Part shown: in pieces, positions 1-5,604 of the stretch | How the letters are laid out: every line of letters starts with the position of its first letter | Numbering within the stretch: the stretch's first letter is position 1 | DNA from: Candidatus Bathyarchaeota archaeon | GTDB taxonomy: Archaea > Thermoproteota > Bathyarchaeia > 40CM-2-53-6 > RBG-13-38-9 | Length of the DNA stretch: 5,604 nt | Direction of reading: 5' to 3' | Assembly: GCA_007050885.1 (NCBI GenBank) | Contig: SMYQ01000035.1 | Coordinates: 1-5,604 of the forward strand | The notes under the pieces: generated by a model | What the model was told of the DNA's origin: nothing | What the model saw: the letters and a program-made list of their open reading frames with translations, nothing else | The model's database searches: none | Position numbers and translations under genes: made by a program

Positions 1-1302
1 ATCTCTTATGATAAAATTTTTTCAAAACTAAAAGATCATCACAAATGGTTTGAGTCTTCTATTCCATTAATTGCAAGCGAAAATGTTCCTAGTCCAGCTG
101 TTCGTGAGGCGATAATCTCAGATTTCGGTAATAGATATGCAGAAGGTTGGCCTGGAGATCGAGTTTATGCTGGGTGTGTCTACATTGATGATGTAGAGTT
201 TGAATGTATGAAACTGGCAAAAAAGCTATACAAAGCAAAATTTGCAGATGTAAGACCAGTTTCAGGAGTTGTTGCCAACCTTGCCATTTATTCTGCATTT
301 ACAAATCCAGGAGATATTATGTTGGCCCCTTCGATCCCAGCAGGAGGCCACATTTCTCATGGTAAGAAGGAGCATTCAGGAACTGCAGGTTTAGTTCATG
401 GATTAGAAATTGAGTTTTATCCATTTAATGCCGAAGAGATGACTATTGATGTAGACAAGACCAAGGAAAAAGTCAAACAACTCAAAAAAGATGGAAGACT
501 ACCAAAAATGGCAATGTTTGGAGGATCGTTATTCCTATTTCCTCATCCAGTCAAGGAACTAGCTGACTTTCTCAAGAGTTATGATATGCACATTAATTAT
601 GATGCTGCTCACGTTGCAGGATTGATTGCTGGAGGAAAGTTTCAGGATCCATTACGTGAAGGTGCAGATACTATGACAATGAGTACTCACAAAACTCTGT
701 TTGGCCCTCAAGGAGGTCTAGTTTTAGGCTCAGAAGAACACGAAGAGGGAATTAAAAAAGCAATGTTTCCAGGTCTTACTAGTAGTCATCATATTCACCA
801 CATGGCTGGAAAAGCAGTTGCTTTTGCTGAGGCCTTGGAATTTGGAAAGGACTATGCAAGTCAGATTATTAAAAATGCAAAAGCCTTTGCTGAGGCTCTT
901 AGTGATGTCGGATTCAAGGTTTTAGGAGAAAGTAGAGGGTTTACAAAATCACATCAAATTGCAGTAAACGTTCTTGATTATTCTGATGGAGGAAAAGTTG
1001 AGGCTGAATTGGAAAAAGCAAACATCATTGTAAATAGGCAATTGATTCCTGGTGACATCAAAGCTGGAAGAAATTACTTCCACCCTGGTGGAATCAGATT
1101 GGGTGTTTCTGAGATTACTAGGATTGGAATGAAACAAAAAGAAATGAAAGAAATTGCGTCATTTATCAAAATGATAGTTGTTGATAAAAAAGACCCCAAA
1201 AAAATCCTTCCAAAAGTTAAAGCTTTCAGAAAAGAATATCAGAAAGTTCATTATTGTTTTGACAAAAAATTAGGTGCTTACGAGTACGTAAAATTACGAT
1301 AA
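1..1302 (+). CDS. glyA: Serine hydroxymethyltransferase, 5'-truncated by the window edge
   Basis: PLP-dependent cytosolic enzyme that interconverts serine and glycine while passing a one-carbon unit to a pterin cofactor (tetrahydrofolate or an archaeal equivalent). The frame is open from base 1 and gives 433 visible residues. The first Met, at 208, is internal, because the conserved N-terminal SHMT block lies before it: IASEN at visible residues 24-28 and RYAEGWPGDR near 43-52. Only a few N-terminal residues appear to be missing. Other landmarks are DAAHVAGL, whose Asp (bases 601-603) should contact the PLP pyridine nitrogen; STHKT, with the Schiff-base Lys at 691-693; and GGIRLG, with the expected substrate-carboxylate Arg at 1096-1098. 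The usual GPRGG after the PLP lysine reads GPQGG here, and the usual SAY segment reads SLFLFP, so this is a divergent archaeal subtype. The gene ends four bases from the convergent polC stop. Its promoter lies outside the window. Family assignment is firm; the natural pterin partner is not readable from sequence. Confidence 0.96.
   Translation: MSYDKIFSKLKDHHKWFESSIPLIASENVPSPAVREAIISDFGNRYAEGWPGDRVYAGCVYIDDVEFECMKLAKKLYKAKFADVRPVSGVVANLAIYSAFTNPGDIMLAPSIPAGGHISHGKKEHSGTAGLVHGLEIEFYPFNAEEMTIDVDKTKEKVKQLKKDGRLPKMAMFGGSLFLFPHPVKELADFLKSYDMHINYDAAHVAGLIAGGKFQDPLREGADTMTMSTHKTLFGPQGGLVLGSEEHEEGIKKAMFPGLTSSHHIHHMAGKAVAFAEALEFGKDYASQIIKNAKAFAEALSDVGFKVLGESRGFTKSHQIAVNVLDYSDGGKVEAELEKANIIVNRQLIPGDIKAGRNYFHPGGIRLGVSEITRIGMKQKEMKEIASFIKMIVVDKKDPKKILPKVKAFRKEYQKVHYCFDKKLGAYEYVKLR
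1264..1269 (-). terminator. Possible T-tract terminator of polC, inside the glyA 3' end
   Basis: On the minus strand this is a run of six T, about 38 bases beyond the polC stop. A second run of seven T follows at 1198-1204. Either could release the polC transcript after it has entered glyA in antisense. Both runs also encode glyA lysine codons, so they may have no role in termination. Confidence 0.27.
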
Positions 1303-1309
1303 AATTTTA
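1300..1309. repeat. Palindrome formed by the two convergent stop codons
   Basis: TAAAATTTTA is a perfect ten-base palindrome. Its left end is the TAA stop of glyA on the plus strand and its right end is the TAA stop of polC on the minus strand, so the entire intergenic space is AATT. The symmetry is partly a by-product of two TAA stops facing each other. Confidence 0.9.
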
Positions 1310-4300
1310 TGATGCATAATCGGTAAGAAGGGACTGATCTCCTTTATTTTTACCAAATACAAGGTCGATTTCGTCAGATAATGCATGAATCCGGCCTTTT
1401 TGATATTCACTTACCTCATAATTGTCTACAAGTCTTTTTGCTAATTTTAGATATTTTTCAACAGATCCTCGAGTGATTGTTTGAATCAATTTGTGACCAC
1501 AAATACAATTTTGAATTAAAGGAAGACGACGATAAGATTTTCCACATGCAGTACATCGAAAGCTTTGCCTGGCATATGCCCGTAGATTTCCCATAATATC
1601 AGGTACAAGATGTGTTGATATTACATTGGAAACAATTTCCGAAGTGTTTACCGCATCAATCATATCGGCATTTCTAATTTGCATATCAAGTTTGTCAAGC
1701 ATAGATCCTAGAGTAGAATAAGCGCTTCTTGATTTTGATGTAGTAAGAGATGAGGTATTGTGAGTAAAATGATAATCATAGAATTGCCTTTCTGTCTCTA
1801 ATCGGGATTCTATAATTTCAACAGAATTTACCGTTGAGGCTTTATTTTGTAATAGTGTTGATTGGAAGAATTCTAATGGTAAGGACTTTGTGACTTCCAA
1901 GTTATGGGCCTGAGGTTGGGATTCATGTGGTAAAACTAATGGTTGAATCAGCAATGGGGCATCCATTAAACCTCCAATCCTATCAGAAAGAAATTGTCTT
2001 GAGAAGTTAAGGAGACTATCCATCAAGAGCATTATTGAATCTGCGTCTCCATCAGCATCTCTTCTTTTGGCAGAGTGCCAATTAGGAGTTCCAAAACAAA
2101 CATGGGTTTCTGTAAAACCGATAATTCTGCCTACAATGCCTACGGAGGTATGTGGAGCCAGACCGATTATCAGATGTCCTACTAATTCTTCGATATTCTT
2201 TACCTTGTAAAATGGGGATTTCCCATAGAATTTTTGTAATAAAATATCCAAGTATTTACAGATAGAAACCAGATATCTACCACTTTCATATGGTATTATC
2301 ACATCTTGCATGCGAATTTCGATGGTTTGGTTTTCATCGACGATTGGTTTTCCATCAATATCATGCGTATATCCTAATTCCTTGAGTTTTTCAATTGGAG
2401 TTCCTATCCAAGAAGGCTTGAACTGAGTAATGGGTGAATTTGTAGCATCAAATCGAACGGTTCCATCTTTGAAGGTAGTTAGGCCAAAATTTTGTCTTAC
2501 CAAACCCTTCTCTAGGGGTTCAGGTATCCTATCTTGGCTAATCAATTCTTTGACACCTTTGAAAGGTTCTTGTGCTCGTAATCCCATTTTTTCTTGAGCA
2601 TTAAGCAATCTTTCCTTTAGAGGAAACGGTCGATAGGAATGTGTGGATGCCTTTCTTTTGCACTTTTCACAATAGGGCGATTCTAAAATTTCCCTACAGT
2701 TTGAACATTGATACTCTATGGATGTTTTTTCTCCACATTTTGAGCATTTTATTCCAATGGAGGGCTCGTTACAATGTTGACATTGTCGATTGAAAATATT
2801 GGTGAAAAAATTGGTGTGTCTTGAAGCTTTTAAAAGATCCCTGGTGGGGCCCCCTTTATCACTAATAGGGAATAAAACGTGGGTTGGTGGTTTCATTTGT
2901 CGGGCAGCTGCTTTTTCTGGTCTTCCAATCCTAACACCAATAGATGTAGAGGACTTGTTTTTGACTGAAATTCCTGATGATTCTGAAATGATTTTGGGAA
3001 CAGATTTTTCATCAATTTTTGGAGGATTTCTAAAGAGTAAATTATAGAAAATTTTAGCTTCTTTTTCTTCAAGAATTATGGAGTTATTTTGGAGATGTGG
3101 AACTCCTAATTTTTCTAGAATTTTTTTGATATTTTGTGGATATTCTATCGAGTTTTCATTCAGGTTTGTTGGTTGTAAAATTTCTGATAATTCTGAGGGT
3201 GTGATTTGATCCCAAAAATAAAGATATGAAGGATGTAAAGGAATTTGGAAATCTAAAGAAATCTTTAAAGCTTCATCCAGTGAGGGTATTTTTTCAAGAA
3301 ATTGACTCAGATATTGGTCATTAGGCTCGTATTTTGCCAGTTTATCTCTTAATTCTTCTATCCAGAATTCTTCTACATATCCCGATGGGACTAATTGGGC
3401 ATTATTTTCCAGAAAGTCTCCAAATGAAATTAAAATATCTCCCAGATGAAGAATTTTTTCAATTTCCTTTTTAATTTCGATGCCATGTTTGACATCTCTA
3501 ATTTTTACAACATTTCCATTTTTTAGACGAACTACAGGGGTTTCTATGGAATCCACAAAGGCTACAGTTGCTCCTTTACCCGGAATGTCAATCTTGATTT
3601 GAGTTCCAACTGCTATTGTGTGGTCTAAAATCTCGGCAATTACCGGATGAATTCCAACTGCGGCAAAACCGGTATTACATGCGCGGCCATATCTAAGCCT
3701 AAATCCACCAAGTTTGTTTGGCATGGATAAAACAGATCTTCCAGTGATAACCTCACGCATTCTTTTTGTGGCGGCATCTTCTTGGTCATCACCAGTTTGA
3801 ATAGCTCCTTTGAGGTCAGCTAGCCACTCCCAACCATCCAAATTATAGAGTTGAATTCGTTTTAGTAGTTTTTTGGCTCTTCCAATTAATCCATCATTAA
3901 GGACTCGTAGAGCACCACCTCTTACTCTATCTGTTTTTATTCTAGCCATTCCTTTGTGATTAACTACTTCATATGGGTCAGTGTCTACACCATCAAGTTC
4001 TACAGGAAGGTTTGAGATCACATGGATGATATCGTCATCTAAGATGTGGAATTGGAAATTTCCTGCTTCTCTTTCATAGATTCGTAGTTCTTCTACAAAT
4101 CTTCCTGTTTCATCATCAAAAGAGTCTGCCTGATATTTTGATAGACCTACCGCTTTTCGTACATGATCGGCAATTAACATAGTTACTGCAGATTCCGTTC
4201 CTCCAGCGGACCTCATGGGACCAGCTATTGAGACTGAAAGGTAGTCAGAGCCATCTTTATTTTTCTTGATTTTGACCTCACTAATGCCCTGTAGAGGGGC

Positions 4301-4684
4301 AATTGTGACTCCCTCCGTAACTATCGCAAGGCCAACTCTTACGGCAAGATCTAATTTTTCTTCTAAGGAAGCTTCTTCAAGGGAGTATTTCCCTAAAGCA
4401 ATTTCTTTAGAGAGAATTAAGGCGGAAAGTTCCTTTCCATTAATTTTTAATAATTCTCGAAGAGGTTCAGAAATATCAATCTCGTGCATTTTGGCAACCC
4501 TATCTGCCAAATCAAATGCGATTTTCGGCTCAATTATTCCAGAAGAGTCCACCAAGGTTGATTTTGCTTCTGCAGCCTTCTCAAAGATAGTATATGTTTC
4601 AGTAGAAAGATCAGTATAGTAATTTTGATAGTAATCAGGCATCTTTATGCCACGCAAACGGGAAATGGCATCATTTTCCGACAT
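1307..4684 (-). CDS. polC: DNA polymerase D (PolII) large subunit DP2
   Basis: Catalytic subunit of the archaeal heterodimeric replicative polymerase PolD. It partners with the small exonuclease subunit DP1, whose gene is not in this window. The protein is 1125 residues, a normal DP2 length, and is uninterrupted. The DP2 N-terminal domain carries GPMRSAGGT (155-163). The RIGRPEKA block (585-592) followed by MKPPTHVLFP belongs to the two-barrel catalytic core. Four CxxC pairs (Cys 635/638, 647/650, 660/663, 672/675) suggest two zinc sites. The polymerase motif is KRRDADGDAD (873-882; aspartates at bases 2039-2059), followed by MLLMDSLLNFSR. A last metal site has Cys 1044, 1047, 1060 and 1062. 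The tail QSLLTDYA (1117-1124) resembles a PCNA-interacting box. No intein interrupts the catalytic motif, although inteins occur there in some euryarchaeal DP2s. The chosen ATG has an AGGA seven bases upstream; Met15 is the next possible start. The gene follows GGGPS after nine bases and is probably co-transcribed with it. Residues of about 435-575 carry few motifs I recognise. Confidence 0.97.
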   Translation of the reverse strand: MSENDAISRLRGIKMPDYYQNYYTDLSTETYTIFEKAAEAKSTLVDSSGIIEPKIAFDLADRVAKMHEIDISEPLRELLKINGKELSALILSKEIALGKYSLEEASLEEKLDLAVRVGLAIVTEGVTIAPLQGISEVKIKKNKDGSDYLSVSIAGPMRSAGGTESAVTMLIADHVRKAVGLSKYQADSFDDETGRFVEELRIYEREAGNFQFHILDDDIIHVISNLPVELDGVDTDPYEVVNHKGMARIKTDRVRGGALRVLNDGLIGRAKKLLKRIQLYNLDGWEWLADLKGAIQTGDDQEDAATKRMREVITGRSVLSMPNKLGGFRLRYGRACNTGFAAVGIHPVIAEILDHTIAVGTQIKIDIPGKGATVAFVDSIETPVVRLKNGNVVKIRDVKHGIEIKKEIEKILHLGDILISFGDFLENNAQLVPSGYVEEFWIEELRDKLAKYEPNDQYLSQFLEKIPSLDEALKISLDFQIPLHPSYLYFWDQITPSELSEILQPTNLNENSIEYPQNIKKILEKLGVPHLQNNSIILEEKEAKIFYNLLFRNPPKIDEKSVPKIISESSGISVKNKSSTSIGVRIGRPEKAAARQMKPPTHVLFPISDKGGPTRDLLKASRHTNFFTNIFNRQCQHCNEPSIGIKCSKCGEKTSIEYQCSNCREILESPYCEKCKRKASTHSYRPFPLKERLLNAQEKMGLRAQEPFKGVKELISQDRIPEPLEKGLVRQNFGLTTFKDGTVRFDATNSPITQFKPSWIGTPIEKLKELGYTHDIDGKPIVDENQTIEIRMQDVIIPYESGRYLVSICKYLDILLQKFYGKSPFYKVKNIEELVGHLIIGLAPHTSVGIVGRIIGFTETHVCFGTPNWHSAKRRDADGDADSIMLLMDSLLNFSRQFLSDRIGGLMDAPLLIQPLVLPHESQPQAHNLEVTKSLPLEFFQSTLLQNKASTVNSVEIIESRLETERQFYDYHFTHNTSSLTTSKSRSAYSTLGSMLDKLDMQIRNADMIDAVNTSEIVSNVISTHLVPDIMGNLRAYARQSFRCTACGKSYRRLPLIQNCICGHKLIQTITRGSVEKYLKLAKRLVDNYEVSEYQKGRIHALSDEIDLVFGKNKGDQSLLTDYAS
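1343..1351 (+). terminator. Possible T-rich terminator of glyA, inside the polC 3' end
   Basis: TTTATTTTT lies about 41 bases past the glyA stop. Archaeal transcription commonly ends at T-rich tracts without a hairpin, so this is the first plausible site. It falls within polC coding sequence, meaning the glyA transcript would carry antisense to the polC 3' end. Position and composition are the only evidence. Confidence 0.3.
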
Positions 4685-4691
4685 TATTCAA

Positions 4692-4695
4692 TCCT
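4692..4695 (-). promoter_or_regulatory. Shine-Dalgarno-like AGGA of polC, overlapping the upstream stop codon
   Basis: Read on the minus strand, the GGGPS stop TAG runs directly into GATTGAATA and then the polC ATG. AGGA therefore shares its AG with the stop codon and sits seven bases before the start, a workable spacing for an archaeal ribosome-binding site. This supports the ATG at 4684 and suggests translational coupling between the two genes. The match is only four bases, so its strength is uncertain. Confidence 0.5.
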
Positions 4696-5446
4696 ATTTC
4701 TTTGATTTTTGAATTGTTTTGGCAATTTCTGTGAGTTTTTTGAGACTGCCTCCTTTCTCTAGGAAAGTTCCTATTACAAGCGCGTCAGCTCCTGCGTTAA
4801 CCAGTTCTTTGGCAGTCTTTACCTCCTTAATTCCACCCCCAACAATTAAGAATCCATTGAAAAGGGATCTTACTGTCTTTACCATTTCAGGCGTTACAGT
4901 AGATTTGGCTCCGGATCCGGCCTCAAGATAAACAAATCTCATGCCTAGGAATTGTGCTGCCAGAGAATATGCTGCAGCAATTTTGGGTTTTTCAAACGGA
5001 ATTCCTCTTGCAGACCCTACAAACCAGGCTGATGTTCCATCACCGATTACAAGGTATGCTGTAGGAAGAGGCTCAAGGCCAAATTTGAGCACGCTTGGGG
5101 CTCCAAGTGCCTGGGCCTGAGTAATAAAGTATGGATTTTCTGAATTCATGAGTGAACTAAATAGAATTGCATCAGCATCAGGAACTACCCCTGTTACATT
5201 GCCAGGAAAGAGGATAATCGGAATCTTAATTCCTTTTTTAATTCCCTTGACAACTTTGGACATTTCAATTTGATCAGTGGCAGAAGAGCCCCCAACAAGT
5301 ATGGCAGAAGCACCAATTTTTTCTACTTCCTGAGCAAGTTTTTTGGAGGATTCTAGGTTTGATTCCTCCGAATCAATTAACACAAACAATAATGCATTTT
5401 TCTTTTTTAGTTCAGATTTTAGGAACGATTCAACTTTTCCTGTCAT
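4694..5446 (-). CDS. Geranylgeranylglyceryl phosphate synthase (GGGPS)
   Basis: Joins sn-glycerol-1-phosphate to geranylgeranyl diphosphate, forming the first ether bond of archaeal membrane lipids (EC 2.5.1.41). It is a PcrB/GGGPS-family TIM-barrel enzyme. The 250 residues match the family's usual length. Recognisable blocks in order are strand 1 VLIDSEES with Asp25 as the likely metal ligand, ILVGGSSATD (49-58), ILFPGNVTGV (78-87), SLMNSENPYF (98-107), EPLPTAYLV (125-133), KPKIAAAYSLAAQFLGMR (153-170), YLEAGSGA (173-180) and the phosphate-binding VGGGI (202-206) with ALVIGT (222-227). The usual Pro after the strand-1 Asp is Ser here. No signal peptide or membrane segment is visible, as expected for a soluble enzyme acting near the membrane. 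The ATG at 5446 has no Shine-Dalgarno upstream but has a TATA-like element about 28 bases away, which fits a leaderless or nearly leaderless message. It is the first gene of a probable operon with polC. The bacterial PcrB function is the alternative within the fold, but the archaeal context makes GGGPS far more likely. Confidence 0.96.
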   Translation of the reverse strand: MTGKVESFLKSELKKKNALLFVLIDSEESNLESSKKLAQEVEKIGASAILVGGSSATDQIEMSKVVKGIKKGIKIPIILFPGNVTGVVPDADAILFSSLMNSENPYFITQAQALGAPSVLKFGLEPLPTAYLVIGDGTSAWFVGSARGIPFEKPKIAAAYSLAAQFLGMRFVYLEAGSGAKSTVTPEMVKTVRSLFNGFLIVGGGIKEVKTAKELVNAGADALVIGTFLEKGGSLKKLTEIAKTIQKSKK

Positions 5447-5467
5447 GAAATTGGTTTGTAGATGACT

Positions 5468-5480
5468 CTTTAAAGTTTAA
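5468..5480. promoter_or_regulatory. Candidate TATA element(s) for the two divergent genes
   Basis: CTTTAAAGTTTAA holds the self-complementary CTTTAAAG (5468-5475), so a TATA-like site can be read on either strand. On the minus strand its centre is about 28 bases from the GGGPS ATG, which places transcription start at or within a base or two of that codon. On the plus strand the centre, or the adjacent TTTAA (5476-5480), lies about 34-40 bases before the ATG at 5512, giving a short leader. It is the most TATA-like sequence with suitable spacing in this 65-bp gap. The role is inferred from position and composition only. Confidence 0.5.
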
Positions 5481-5492
5481 TTGGAATAGCGG

Positions 5493-5508
5493 TATACAGA
5501 TTTGTATA
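5493..5508. promoter_or_regulatory. Inverted repeat TATACA-GATT-TGTATA, candidate operator
   Basis: Perfect six-base arms (5493-5498 and 5503-5508) surround a four-base centre, with a further G-C pairing match at 5491/5510. The repeat ends four bases before the ATG at 5512. It covers the expected transcription start of the plus-strand gene if the TATA element at 5468-5480 is used. For GGGPS it lies upstream of the TATA element. This placement would suit a dimeric repressor of the plus-strand gene, possibly autoregulation, or an upstream activator site for GGGPS. A plain AT-rich coincidence is possible. TATAC within it could also be read as a TATA element, but it is too close to the ATG for that. 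Confidence 0.4.
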
Positions 5509-5511
5509 GCT

Positions 5512-5604
5512 ATGGTGGAGTTTGCAGAATCTAATTTTAACAATATTATACGTAAAATTATCAAAAAATCATTGTTTACAGAGCGACAAATTGAAATTAT
5601 TTTA
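5512..5604 (+). CDS. Unrecognised gene, 5' end only (31 codons visible)
   Basis: An open frame begins with ATG and runs off the window end. The 31 visible residues start MVEFAESNFNNIIRKI and end SLFTERQIEIIL. I do not recognise the protein. The segment is predicted helical and amphipathic; the closing FTERQIEIIL resembles the opening of some DNA-binding helix-turn-helix domains, but that is too little for a call. The frame is also open upstream to 5449, yet contains no ATG, GTG or TTG there, so 5512 is the first usable start. It is divergent from GGGPS, with a TATA-like element and a palindrome in between, which supports a real gene. There is no clear Shine-Dalgarno before the ATG, which fits a very short leader. 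Confidence 0.55.
   Translation, partial: MVEFAESNFNNIIRKIIKKSLFTERQIEIIL

Noticed and set aside
208..210. Met at 208 as the glyA start
   Set aside because: The same frame continues open to base 1 and encodes the conserved IASEN and RYAEGWPGDR blocks of SHMT, so the true start lies before the window.
89..298. 69-codon minus-strand open frame
   Set aside because: It lies opposite the conserved SHMT N-terminal region and its His/Gln/Leu-rich translation resembles no protein family I know; it is an antisense shadow of glyA.
949..1137. 62-codon minus-strand open frame
   Set aside because: Fully antisense to conserved SHMT sequence including the GGIRLG block, with no promoter or ribosome-binding signal of its own.
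2039..2059. Intein insertion at the DP2 catalytic motif
   Set aside because: Inteins occur at this site in some archaeal DP2 genes, but here the motif and both flanks are continuous and the protein has normal length.
2660..2782. The four CxxC pairs in polC as a separate zinc-ribbon gene or duplication
   Set aside because: They lie in frame within DP2 at the place where the family normally carries zinc-binding cysteines.
2790..3047. 85-codon plus-strand open frame
   Set aside because: Antisense to the DP2 GRPEKA/KPP catalytic-core region; the open frame is explained by constraint on polC codons.
4266..4619. 117-codon plus-strand open frame
   Set aside because: Antisense to the DP2 N-terminal domain, with Ser/Ala-rich composition typical of a shadow frame and no recognisable domain.
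4719..4931. 70-codon plus-strand open frame
   Set aside because: Antisense to the GGGPS VGGGI and EAGSGA blocks, which are strongly conserved, so the reverse frame is a by-product.
5514..5520. GGTGGAG as a Shine-Dalgarno for a later start of the plus-strand gene
   Set aside because: It follows directly after the ATG, and no in-frame ATG or GTG lies at a suitable distance downstream; it is best read as the second and third codons.

Overview
The window is an AT-rich piece of an archaeal chromosome. It most likely comes from an ammonia-oxidising Thaumarchaeota/Nitrososphaerota lineage of the Nitrosopumilus type. Three points support this. It encodes the large subunit of DNA polymerase D, an archaea-only replicase that crenarchaea lack. 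It encodes a geranylgeranylglyceryl phosphate synthase, which makes archaeal ether lipids. Its serine hydroxymethyltransferase is of a divergent type that I recognise from memory as typical of marine Thaumarchaeota. No database search was possible, so the genus-level placement is inference.

Layout: positions 1-1302 (+) hold glyA, lacking only its first few codons. Four bases later polC (DP2) ends, running on the minus strand from 4684 to 1307. Nine bases upstream of polC on the same strand is the GGGP synthase gene (5446 to 4694). These two genes form a tight pair with a Shine-Dalgarno-like AGGA overlapping the first gene's stop codon. A 65-bp divergent intergenic region (5447-5511) separates them from the start of an unrecognised plus-strand gene (5512 to beyond the window end). 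This gap contains a nearly symmetric TATA-like element and a perfect 6+6 inverted repeat that looks like an operator.

The genes are core housekeeping functions: one-carbon/glycine metabolism, DNA replication and membrane-lipid synthesis. The GGGPS-polC pair probably shares one transcript that starts at or next to the GGGPS start codon. glyA and polC converge with almost no space, so their transcripts probably overlap at the 3' ends.

I see no mobile element, CRISPR array, tRNA, rRNA or defence-like gene, and no stretch over 300 bases without a gene. I do not see a new system. The items most worth a second look are the palindrome and shared promoter at 5468-5508, residue changes in conserved motifs of DP2 and SHMT, and a PIP-box-like tail on DP2.
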